A DNA stretch of 39,891 bases from Chloroflexota bacterium. GTDB taxonomy: Bacteria; Chloroflexota; Anaerolineae; Anaerolineales; Anaerolineaceae. Below the pieces are notes generated by a model. That model saw only the letters and a list, made by a program, of their open reading frames with translations, did no database searches and had not been told where the DNA came from. The translations under genes and the position numbers were made by a program. Within the stretch, counting starts at the first letter, position 1. The number at the start of each line of letters is the position of its first letter. The stretch covers positions 1 to 39,891 of the forward strand of contig JAAZNB010000760.1 in NCBI GenBank assembly GCA_012798515.1, read 5' to 3'. Of the stretch, positions 8,558-16,253 are shown piece by piece.

Positions 8558-8595
8558 AATAAGCTTTCCCGAACAACTACAGCCAACGAATGAAC

Positions 8596-8637
8596 GGGGC
8601 CGCTCGCAATGAGCGGCCCCGTACGTTTTCCGGTAAT
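8596..8637. terminator. Bidirectional terminator between the binding protein and aspS
   Basis: Perfect 10-bp stem GGGGCCGCTC (8596-8605) / GAGCGGCCCC (8611-8620) with loop GCAAT. A short T run (TTTT) lies about 5 nt beyond on the plus side. It sits between two convergent genes. Confidence 0.7.
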
Positions 8638-8660
8638 CCGGCGCACATCCGCGCCGGGCT

Positions 8661-10424
8661 TTATTCCGGCATCTGCACGCGGATGTGCAGCTCCTTGAGC
8701 TGTTTCTCCGCAGCCATGGAGGGAGCATCGGCCATCAGGTCGCGCGCCGCCTGGTTCTTGGGGAAGGCAATCACCTCACGAATGTTGGGCTCGTCGGCCA
8801 GCAACATCACCAGGCGGTCGATCCCCGGGGCAATGCCGCCGTGCGGTGGGCAGCCATATTCGAATGCCTCCAGCATGTGGCCAAACTTCTGCTGGATCTC
8901 GGTGTCTTGCAGCCCCAGCATCTGGAAAACCTTGAGCTGGATGTCACGACGATGGATACGAATCGAGCCCGAGGCCATCTCGTACCCGTTACACACCATG
9001 TCGTAGGCGTCGGAAAGGATCGCTCCCGGGTCGGTATCAAACTTATCCAGGTCCTCCATGCGCGGCATGGTAAACGGGTGGTGCGCCGCGTCCCACTTCT
9101 TGTCCTCTTCGCTCCACTCGAACATAGGGAAGTCGAGCACCCAGGCAAAGGCCATCATAGAAAGGTCGGCCAACGCCAGACGATCACGGAAGTGCAGGCG
9201 CAGGGCGCCCAGGGTCTTGTTGGCCACTGCCTTGGTATCGGCAATGAACAGGATCAGGTCGCCTGGCTGTGCACCGCAGCGCGCGCTCACCTGCTGGGCT
9301 TCCTCGGCGGTAATTTGCTTCTGCGCCGTGCCTTTGATGCCCTCGGCGGTCAACGCCAGGGTCGCCAGGCCCTTGGCGCCCTGCTCGCGAGCCAGGCCGG
9401 TCAATTCATCCACCTCTTTGCGGGTGAAAGCAGCGCAGCCAGGGGCCACGATGCACTTCACCACACCACCGCTGCGCAACACGTTCTGGAAGACCATAAA
9501 ACCACTGTGAGCAAAGATATCACTCAGGTCATACAGTTCCATCTCAAACCGCAGGTCGGGTTTGTCACTGCCATAGCGATCCATGGCTTCCTGGTAGGAA
9601 AGGCGGGGCCAGGGGGAGGAGAACAGGCGCTTGTGCGGGGCGACGGCCGGGAGCATCTCGGTGAACAATCCCTCCATCAGGTCCAGCACGTCGTCGCGCT
9701 GCACGAACGACATTTCCAGGTCCAGCTGGGTGAACTCCGGCTGGCGGTCGCCACGCAGGTCTTCGTCGCGGAAACAGCGTGCAATCTGGAAGTAACGTTC
9801 CACCCCCGCCACCATCAACAGCTGCTTGAGCTGCTGGGGCGACTGCGGCAGGGCATAGAAACAGCCCGGATGGACCCGCGACGGCACCAGGTAGTCACGC
9901 GCCCCCTCCGGCGTGGTCTTGAACAACATGGGGGTCTCCACCTCGATGAAGCCCTGCCGGTCGAGATAGTCGCGCATAAACTTGACTACCTTATGGCGCA
10001 ACACCAGGTTACGCTGCATGCGTTCGTGGCGCAGATCCAGGTAGCGGTATTTTAAACGTACGTTCTCGTCTGTATCTTCGTCCTTGTTCACCAGGAAAGG
10101 CAGCGGCTTGGAGGGGTTGAGCACCACCACCTCACTCAGGTCGACTTCGACTTCCCCGGTGGGTAGGCTCGGGTTCTCGGCGCCTTCCGGCCGCCGGCGC
10201 ACCAGGCCCGTCACCTGCAGCACCCATTCAGAACGGGCATCCTGGATGACGCTCAGATTGGGATTGGCCGGGTTCGCCACGATCTGGACCAGACCGGAGC
10301 GGTCACGTAGATCGATGAAGGTCACCCCACCATGGTCCCGGTGGCGGTGCACCCAACCAGCCAGGGTCACTTGTTGGCCAATGTGCGACGATCGGAGCTC
10401 ACCACAGTTGTGTGTCTTGTACAT
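8661..10424 (-). CDS. aspS: Aspartate--tRNA ligase
   Basis: 587 residues, the length of bacterial-type AspRS. It charges tRNA-Asp. The N-terminal OB-fold ([31 protein letters not shown]) binds the anticodon. Motif 2 is visible in [32 protein letters not shown] and motif 3 in [13 protein letters not shown], with the bacterial GAD insertion between them. The start at 10424 has GAGG 4 nt upstream. It lies 63 nt downstream of a response-regulator gene on the same strand and could be cotranscribed. Discriminating or non-discriminating charging (Asp only, or Asp and Asn) cannot be decided here. Confidence 0.95.
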   Translation of the reverse strand: MYKTHNCGELRSSHIGQQVTLAGWVHRHRDHGGVTFIDLRDRSGLVQIVANPANPNLSVIQDARSEWVLQVTGLVRRRPEGAENPSLPTGEVEVDLSEVVVLNPSKPLPFLVNKDEDTDENVRLKYRYLDLRHERMQRNLVLRHKVVKFMRDYLDRQGFIEVETPMLFKTTPEGARDYLVPSRVHPGCFYALPQSPQQLKQLLMVAGVERYFQIARCFRDEDLRGDRQPEFTQLDLEMSFVQRDDVLDLMEGLFTEMLPAVAPHKRLFSSPWPRLSYQEAMDRYGSDKPDLRFEMELYDLSDIFAHSGFMVFQNVLRSGGVVKCIVAPGCAAFTRKEVDELTGLAREQGAKGLATLALTAEGIKGTAQKQITAEEAQQVSARCGAQPGDLILFIADTKAVANKTLGALRLHFRDRLALADLSMMAFAWVLDFPMFEWSEEDKKWDAAHHPFTMPRMEDLDKFDTDPGAILSDAYDMVCNGYEMASGSIRIHRRDIQLKVFQMLGLQDTEIQQKFGHMLEAFEYGCPPHGGIAPGIDRLVMLLADEPNIREVIAFPKNQAARDLMADAPSMAAEKQLKELHIRVQMPE

Positions 10425-10487
10425 ATAACCTCGTGTAGATAGAAAGTCTTTTTTGATATACAGACAGCGTCACATAACCACCCCGGC

Positions 10488-11576
10488 TCAGGCCTCGCCC
10501 GACTCGGGATCCTGGGGGGCCAGCCCGAGCTGTCGCGCCTGGTCGTAGGATAACACGTCTGAAGCGCCCTGTTGTTGAGCCGCCTGCCCGGCCGCCTGAT
10601 CCCAAAAAGCCTGTACGTCGCCCGGGCTCAAGGCCTGCCCACCTTGTTTGAGAAGGTGCTCCAGCCCGGCCAGGGCGCCTTCGTCTTCCAGAGGGTGAGA
10701 CGGCTCCACGGCCTGAAGCGGGATCCCTTCTATTGCCGGCAGGGTCGACTGTAAGGGAACGCCCATCTGTTCCAGGATCTGGGCCAGTGCAGACCGCGCC
10801 GCCAGTGTCTCTTCGATGGCCAGGGCAATGCGTAAAATCGTCCGCCCGGTGTGCAGGAACACGATGAGGGCGAAACTGCCGATGGGCAGGAGCAGCAGAT
10901 CGTAATCCACTCCACGGAAAGACAACAGGCCTTCCGGGGGGTGAGGCGAGATCAAGCGCGAGACGCGGCTGTTGGCGCTGAGCGCAGCCATCAACGCCGG
11001 CACCCAGTTTTCCTCGAAATCGTCCACAGGAATGCCGCCGGCCGTCCCGGCCGCGTGCCCCAGGTCGTCCAACAGCACCACACAGGCCGCGTTCAGGTTT
11101 TGGCGCAGCCCGGCCAGGACGCCGGGGAGGTCATTGCCATCCGCCGGAGGCGCCGCCGGCCCCCCGGCCGGGGTTCTCTGGGCCGTGCCCTGGTCCTGCA
11201 CCCCGGCACCATACAGGCAGCTGCGCACCGCGTCCAGGAAAGGCTCCATCCCTACCGGCTTGGTGAAGAAGGCGTCCACGCCCAGCCTGTCCACCTGTTC
11301 CTTGACGTCGGCCTCTTTCAGGCCGGTGATGAGGATAAAGTGCGGGTGGACCGGGGCGCTGCGCAGGCGCTCGATCAGCTGTATCCCGGTGATCCCCGGC
11401 AGGCGAATATCGGCGATGAGCAGCTCTACCGGTTGGCGGTTGACCTCCAGGATGGCTTCTTCCGCCGATGGGATGACGATCACCTCCAGGCTCGGATCCA
11501 ACGTCAACAGAGCCGAGCGAAAGAAACGCCCCAGCTCCATCGAATCGTCTACGATCAAGACATGTTTGGATGCCAT
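10488..11576 (-). CDS. Response regulator with C-terminal profilin-like sensor domain
   Basis: 362 residues. A CheY-like receiver fills about 5-120: Asp10/Asp11, the phospho-acceptor Asp56 (ADIRLP), Thr84 (LITG) and Lys106 (FFTKPVG). After an Ala/Pro/Gly-rich linker, residues ~155-270 (CVVLLDDLGHAAGTAGGIPVDDFEENWVPALMAALSANSRVSRLI...YDLLLLPIGSFALIVFL) look like a roadblock/LC7-type alpha-beta domain, as in small-GTPase or gliding-motility proteins; GAF is the alternative. The C-terminal ~90 residues are low complexity and unassigned. There is no DNA-binding domain and no histidine kinase nearby, so it probably acts by protein contact. Confidence 0.8.
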   Translation of the reverse strand: MASKHVLIVDDSMELGRFFRSALLTLDPSLEVIVIPSAEEAILEVNRQPVELLIADIRLPGITGIQLIERLRSAPVHPHFILITGLKEADVKEQVDRLGVDAFFTKPVGMEPFLDAVRSCLYGAGVQDQGTAQRTPAGGPAAPPADGNDLPGVLAGLRQNLNAACVVLLDDLGHAAGTAGGIPVDDFEENWVPALMAALSANSRVSRLISPHPPEGLLSFRGVDYDLLLLPIGSFALIVFLHTGRTILRIALAIEETLAARSALAQILEQMGVPLQSTLPAIEGIPLQAVEPSHPLEDEGALAGLEHLLKQGGQALSPGDVQAFWDQAAGQAAQQQGASDVLSYDQARQLGLAPQDPESGEA

Positions 11577-11654
11577 GACACCTCACCGCCCCTTCCACCA
11601 TGATGCAGCCGCGATGCTCAGCACCTTTCTGGAAACGGAACGCCGGCCAAAATT

Positions 11655-11689
11655 AACTCGCACACCAGCGGCGCTGGTGTGGACGAGTT
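11655..11689 (-). terminator. Terminator after the second binding-protein gene
   Basis: On the minus strand AACTCG-tc-CACACCAGC pairs with GCTGGTGTG-CGAGTT around a 3-nt loop, and TAATTTT follows. It lies 76 nt after the stop of the gene ending at 11765 and before the response regulator. Confidence 0.75.
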
Positions 11690-11764
11690 ATGGGTCAAAG
11701 AAAATTTCAATCTCTTGTTAATATACCAGAGAATTCCACTTTTTTCGCCATCCCGATCCCCGGC

Positions 11765-13714
11765 TCATTGGCAGCCGGAGCCGTAATCCAGGCTTTCCAG
11801 GTTCCACAGCACGCTGCGAGCGGTGACGTCCATGTCGAACCCGCACAGATCCGGGCGCGACACGGCCATCTTCAGGCGGTAGAACAGCGGCACCACGGGC
11901 AGATCCTGGGCAAACAGGCGTGCCACTTCTTGCTGGCGCTGCTGCAAGAGGTCCGCCTGGTCCGGGTGGGTATCCATGGCCGAAGCACAGGCCACGTCGT
12001 ATTCCGGGCTGGAATAGCCGGTGACGTTCACGCCCAACCATTTATTCTCCGCCGTGGGAATCTGGCTGGTCTCGTACAGCCAGCAGGCCGGCGTCGTGCC
12101 CGACTCCCAGGCAAACTGGGCCAGATCGAACTTGCGGCCGAACAGGATTCCATCCGGCCCCGGGGCATACAGCTCGCCTGGCGTGTAGTACTGCACGTTG
12201 ACCTGCACGCCGCACTGCGCCAGCGATTCGCTCAGCTGGCGAGCCACTTCGACGCGTAGTGCGGCTTCGGTGGTGGCATAGTTGAGCACCAGCGAGGCGC
12301 CGTCGAGCACGTTGGCCACCCCCAGAGAGGTGCGCGGCGTGGCCGGGTCGCCATCGTCATCCACCCAGCCGATCTGGTCGAGCAGGGCCTTTCCCGCCTC
12401 AACGTCGTAGGACAACGGGCTGAGCTCTGGCATATACAGGGGACTGGACGGCGCCAGGAATGTCGCCGGCACGGAAGACTGGTCCATGAGCGGCTTATGG
12501 ACGATACCGGAACGGTTCATACAATAGGTCAGCGCCTGGCGCATCCGTATGTCGCTGAAATAATCGGGACGCTCCCCCGAATAGGGATAGTAACCGTCGT
12601 CGTACGACGACGGGCGAATGCCAAAATCCAGGTGCTCCCATTCCGGGCCTTGCCCGATGTAGGCCTTGAGCTTATTGGCCTGCTGCATTTCCAGGATCGG
12701 CTCGAGCTGGTCTTCGAGCAGCGTGGTAGCGTCGATGATGTCACACTCGCCCACCTCCAACGCGGCCAGGTTATTGTCGGAAGCCTCGCCCATGAAACGG
12801 TACACCAGGTAGTCGAAAGCCGGCAGGCCCTCGGAGGCGCGGAAATAAGCCGGGTTCTTACTCAGCTGGATGTGGTCGCCGGGCACCCACTCGTCGATCA
12901 CATACGGCCCCCAACCCAACGGAGCGCGGGTAGCCACTTCGCTGGTCAGCAATGCCTCCGGGGAAAAAGCGCCCCACACGTGCTCGGGCAGCGGCATCCA
13001 GAAAAGGGTGCTGTACTGCTGGGGCAGGTAACCGGGCAATCCGACCCATTTGACCGTCAGGTCATCTGTCGCTGCGTAGGAAGCCGTACGGTAGACGACC
13101 TGCTTGGAAACCGGGGTAGCGTTCGCCGAGGCCAGCTGGAACGAATAGACCGAATCTGAGGCCTGCAGCGGGGTGCCGTCTGACCAGGTCAGGCCGGGCA
13201 GCAGGCGGAAGGCCACGCTGAGCTGGTCCATTTGCAGCGGCGAAGTACCGTCCCAGGTAATGGCGCAGTCCTGACCGGAACACCCGCTGGGCAGCAGCCG
13301 GGTCCCGGCCGTCAAAGACACCAGGTCGCCATCGTAGTTCACGATTTCATCCCCAGCCGCCACGTCGACCGCCTGAATGGCTGCGTCGCCATCCGACAGG
13401 TTGGGCATCTTGGACAGGATCACCGGCTGGGTCGAAAACTGGCGAGTATCGAAGGGGCCATCGTAAACCGCCTCCAGGATGCTCCAGGTGCTGTCCGAAA
13501 TGCCGCCATAAGGGTACAGTGTCTCAGGCTCCTGGCCCACACACACCACCAGGGTGCGCGGTTCCGGCGTCGCCGTGGGGGTGGGCAGCGGCGGCACCGG
13601 CGTCGCCAGCTCCTGCGTGGGGCTGACGCTAACCGGCGTGCTCTGGCAGGCAGCCAACATAGGAATCAGTACAGACAGCAACATCCCAAAAAGTAATCCT
13701 TTTCGCGAATGCAT
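11765..13714 (-). CDS. Peptide ABC transporter substrate-binding lipoprotein (family 5), divergent copy
   Basis: 649 residues. Signal peptide MHSRKGLLFGMLLSVLIPMLAAC with lipobox Cys23, then a Thr/Pro-rich linker (PVPPLPTPTATPEPRT) to about residue 55. The fold is SBP_bac_5: VCVGQEPETLYPYGG, LPGLTWSDGTPLQASDSVYSFQLA, GWGPYVIDEWVPGDHIQLSKNP and IRMRQALTYCMNRSGIV. It differs clearly from the two closely related copies at 6758 and 16254, so its ligand is probably different. It sits downstream of oppC but behind a strong terminator (13855-13874) and has its own -10 (13785-13790), so it is a separate unit. AGGAG lies 6 nt before the ATG. Confidence 0.88.
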   Translation of the reverse strand: MHSRKGLLFGMLLSVLIPMLAACQSTPVSVSPTQELATPVPPLPTPTATPEPRTLVVCVGQEPETLYPYGGISDSTWSILEAVYDGPFDTRQFSTQPVILSKMPNLSDGDAAIQAVDVAAGDEIVNYDGDLVSLTAGTRLLPSGCSGQDCAITWDGTSPLQMDQLSVAFRLLPGLTWSDGTPLQASDSVYSFQLASANATPVSKQVVYRTASYAATDDLTVKWVGLPGYLPQQYSTLFWMPLPEHVWGAFSPEALLTSEVATRAPLGWGPYVIDEWVPGDHIQLSKNPAYFRASEGLPAFDYLVYRFMGEASDNNLAALEVGECDIIDATTLLEDQLEPILEMQQANKLKAYIGQGPEWEHLDFGIRPSSYDDGYYPYSGERPDYFSDIRMRQALTYCMNRSGIVHKPLMDQSSVPATFLAPSSPLYMPELSPLSYDVEAGKALLDQIGWVDDDGDPATPRTSLGVANVLDGASLVLNYATTEAALRVEVARQLSESLAQCGVQVNVQYYTPGELYAPGPDGILFGRKFDLAQFAWESGTTPACWLYETSQIPTAENKWLGVNVTGYSSPEYDVACASAMDTHPDQADLLQQRQQEVARLFAQDLPVVPLFYRLKMAVSRPDLCGFDMDVTARSVLWNLESLDYGSGCQ

Positions 13715-13784
13715 ACATTCTCCTTAAAGTAGTTGGACGCATATTCAGGGAAAGGGAAAAATGCGCCGCGTAAATCTGGCAAGA

Positions 13785-13790
13785 ATTATA
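13785..13790 (-). promoter_or_regulatory. -10 element for the divergent binding-protein gene
   Basis: Consensus TATAAT on the minus strand, about 70 nt before the ATG. No good -35 is found at the usual distance (TTGTCG occurs at a short 14-nt spacing). Confidence 0.45.
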
Positions 13791-13847
13791 CCCGCATAAA
13801 GTCTCGACAATAGTTTTGTCTGGCAGATCGCTTCCTGTGGAAGACCT

Positions 13848-13874
13848 AAAAAAAGAGCCCCCAGATGGGGGCTC
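13848..13874 (-). terminator. Terminator of the opp operon
   Basis: Perfect stem GAGCCCCC (13855-13862) / GGGGGCTC (13867-13874) with a 4-nt loop; on the minus strand seven Ts follow immediately (13848-13854). It lies 21 nt after the oppC stop. Confidence 0.92.
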
Positions 13875-13894
13875 GTGGTATCCATCGAAGCCGT

Positions 13895-14917
13895 TTACTG
13901 CGTTCCACGCAGGCGAGGGTCAAGCGCATCGCGCAGGCCGTCGCCCAGGAAGTTGAAGGCGAACATGGTAATCGCCAGGGCCAGGGCCGGGAAGATGGTC
14001 TGGTTCGGATAGGTGCGCACCACCTGGGCGCCATCCGAAATCATCGCTCCCCACGAAGGCGTGGGCGGGTTCACCCCCAGGCCGATGAAGGACAGGAAAG
14101 CCTCCGTCGAGATATAGCCGGGGATGGCCAGGGTCTCGGCCACGACCAACGGCCCGACGATATTGGGCAAAATGTGGCGGAACATGATGCGCCCATTGGT
14201 CGCCCCGATGGTGCGCGCCGCTTCCACGAACTCTTTCTCACGCACCGAGAGCACTTGCCCGCGGGTCAGGCGCGCCATGGTCTCCCAGGCGGTCAGGCCG
14301 ATGCCGATAAAGATGAACAGCATACCGCCCATTTTCTGGTCTACCTGGCTGATCGAATAGACGAACGAACCGGGGTCTGGACGGGCAAACGTAGAGCGGA
14401 AGAAGGCCAGCAAAAGGATGATGAACAGCAGGCTGGGGAAGGCGTACAACACGTCTACAATGCGCATCATGAAATTGTCGACCTTGCCGCCAAAAAAGCC
14501 CGATACGCTGCCGTAGATCACACCGATCAGCAGGCTGATGAACGGGCCGATCAACGCCACGGTCAGGGAGATACGCGCCCCGTAGATGATACGGCTGAAC
14601 ACGTCCCGCCCGACGTAATCGGCGCCGAGGAAATAGTTCTCCGAAATCTTGGCATAGGGCGCCATACTGGGGAAAACGGACACGATCCAGCCTGGTACCT
14701 TATTTTCGTCGACCAGGGTTTGCTTTTCAAAGGGATATGGCGCAATGACACTAGCAAGAATTGCGACCAGATAAAGCAACAGGATTATCACGCCGCCTAA
14801 AACGGCGGCCCGGTTTCGCACCAACCTGCGCAACGCATCGCCCCACAGGCTTTCACGCTTCTTGGTTAATGGAGCGCCTGCACCAAACTTCGCATCCACT
14901 TGCAACTGTGCAGTCAT
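13895..14917 (-). CDS. oppC: Peptide ABC transporter permease (OppC/DppC family)
   Basis: 340 residues. One of two inner-membrane permeases that form the channel. An N-terminal cytoplasmic stretch precedes the first helix (AAVLGGVIILLLYLVAILASVIAPYPF, 54-80), and five more helices follow in the binding-protein-dependent permease domain. The EAA loop that docks on the ATPase is VEAARTIGATNGRIMFRHILPNIVGPLVV. GAGGAGG lies just before the ATG. It is the last gene of the opp operon, 78 nt after oppB, with a small CCAGG/CCTGG hairpin in the gap. Confidence 0.92.
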   Translation of the reverse strand: MTAQLQVDAKFGAGAPLTKKRESLWGDALRRLVRNRAAVLGGVIILLLYLVAILASVIAPYPFEKQTLVDENKVPGWIVSVFPSMAPYAKISENYFLGADYVGRDVFSRIIYGARISLTVALIGPFISLLIGVIYGSVSGFFGGKVDNFMMRIVDVLYAFPSLLFIILLLAFFRSTFARPDPGSFVYSISQVDQKMGGMLFIFIGIGLTAWETMARLTRGQVLSVREKEFVEAARTIGATNGRIMFRHILPNIVGPLVVAETLAIPGYISTEAFLSFIGLGVNPPTPSWGAMISDGAQVVRTYPNQTIFPALALAITMFAFNFLGDGLRDALDPRLRGTQ

Positions 14918-14995
14918 TAATCCTCCTCAGTAAGATCCACCAGGCCTACCTGGACAAAATAACGTTCGTCAAACGCTTCGGATGATAGTACGGCG

Positions 14996-16051
14996 CTAAT
15001 CATAACGAATGCGCGGATCCAGGTAAGCATAGACGATGTCTACAATCAGGTTCGCCACCACCAAAAAGACGGCATACAAAAGGATCGTGCCCATGATCAC
15101 CGGGTAATCCCGGTTGGTGATACTGGTCACAAAATACTTCCCCATGCCGGGGATACCGAAGGTCAATTCAGTCACGAACGTGCCCGTGACCAGGGCGGCG
15201 AACAGCGGGCCGATGATGGTGATCACCGGGATGAGAGAATTCTTGAGGGCGTGGCGTAAGATAACCATACGCTCCTGCAAGCCTTTCGCGCGGGCGGTAC
15301 GGATGTAGTCTTCCCGCACGACTTGAAGCAGGCTGGCGCGCGTCAGGCGGGCGATGATCGCCGAACTGCCCAACCCAAGGGCAATCGAAGGCATGAAGGC
15401 GTATTTAAAGAATTCCCAATCCAGGTGACTGGGGAGGAACCCCAAGAGATACGGTGGCTTGGCCCCCCAACCGGTTGGTGGGAACCACTTCAACGTCACC
15501 CCAAAGATCCAGATCATCAACGGCCCCAGGACGATGACCGGCACCGAGACGCCGAAGATGGCAATGCTCATGCCGATGTAGTCAAAGACGGTGTTCTGTT
15601 TCAAAGCCGACAGGATTCCAAGGGGCATGCCGATCACCAACGCCACCAGGAGCGCCATGGTACCCAATTGGGCCGAGACCGGCAGCTGCTGGCGGAAAAT
15701 ATCATTGACGGTGCGGCTGCGCGAGGCGTACGAAGGACCAAAATTGGCCCACTTCAACCACATTCCGCCCAGTTTGACGTTGAGCAGGTAGTCGTCATCC
15801 AGGCTGGTGGAAGGCGGCTCGGTGGTCAGGTGTGGGATAAACACGTCCGTCAAATAACGACCATACTGCACAATCAAGGGATCGTCTAGATGGTAGCGTT
15901 TTTCCAGGTTCGCCATGATTTCGGGCGGGAGCGCCTTCTCGCGGTCAAACGGGCCGCCCGGGACAGCATGCATGAGGCCAAATGTAATTGCAGAGACGAC
16001 CAAGAGAACAACGACCAGGTAGATCAACCGGCGGGTAATATATCGACCCAT
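14996..16051 (-). CDS. oppB: Peptide ABC transporter permease (OppB/DppB family)
   Basis: 351 residues, partner of oppC. The first helix near the start (RLIYLVVVLLVVSAITFGLMHAVPGGPFD) is typical of OppB, which opens with a short cytoplasmic arm. The EAA loop reads ARAKGLQERMVILRHALKNSLIPVITIIG. A periplasmic-side insertion of about 60 residues lies between helices 1 and 2, as usual in this subfamily. GGAGG lies 6 nt before the ATG. It is separated from the binding-protein gene upstream by 202 nt containing two strong inverted repeats, which may uncouple the expression levels of binding protein and permease. Confidence 0.92.
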   Translation of the reverse strand: MGRYITRRLIYLVVVLLVVSAITFGLMHAVPGGPFDREKALPPEIMANLEKRYHLDDPLIVQYGRYLTDVFIPHLTTEPPSTSLDDDYLLNVKLGGMWLKWANFGPSYASRSRTVNDIFRQQLPVSAQLGTMALLVALVIGMPLGILSALKQNTVFDYIGMSIAIFGVSVPVIVLGPLMIWIFGVTLKWFPPTGWGAKPPYLLGFLPSHLDWEFFKYAFMPSIALGLGSSAIIARLTRASLLQVVREDYIRTARAKGLQERMVILRHALKNSLIPVITIIGPLFAALVTGTFVTELTFGIPGMGKYFVTSITNRDYPVIMGTILLYAVFLVVANLIVDIVYAYLDPRIRYD

Positions 16052-16122
16052 TCTAATCCTCCAAGTTTCTCAAACCCCGGTCCGGTTTACATACCCATGA
16101 ATACTACCGGGAAGGAATTGAT

Positions 16123-16176
16123 CGTAACGGCTTGAGTCGTAGTACCAGGTAGATCATGACGGCTAAAGCCGTTACG
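16123..16176. repeat. Inverted repeat upstream of oppB
   Basis: Arms CGTAACGGCTT (16123-16133) and AAGCCGTTACG (16166-16176), 11 bp perfect, with a 32-nt loop that contains CGTAGTACC (16138-16146), the nonamer also found twice before the first binding-protein gene. Confidence 0.7.
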
Positions 16177-16200
16177 CCGATTCCATTTTGAGATTGTACT

Positions 16201-16224
16201 TGGGGAGGGGCATGCCCCTCCCCA
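16201..16224. repeat. 24-nt perfect palindrome after the binding-protein gene
   Basis: TGGGGAGGGGCA followed by its exact reverse complement, 29 nt after the binding-protein stop. There is no T run, so it looks more like an mRNA 3'-end stabiliser or partial terminator inside the operon than a full terminator. Confidence 0.75.
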
Positions 16225-16253
16225 GAACTGACTGATGTAGATCTGCTGCCAGA

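Noticed and set aside
7448-8728. 426-codon minus-strand open frame opposite a binding-protein gene
   Set aside because: The plus-strand protein has a clear signal peptide and domain; the antisense frame is a GC-rich shadow.
8685-10055. 456-codon plus-strand open frame inside aspS
   Set aside because: Antisense to a complete, motif-bearing AspRS; amino acid composition (His, Gln, Arg rich) is that of a shadow.
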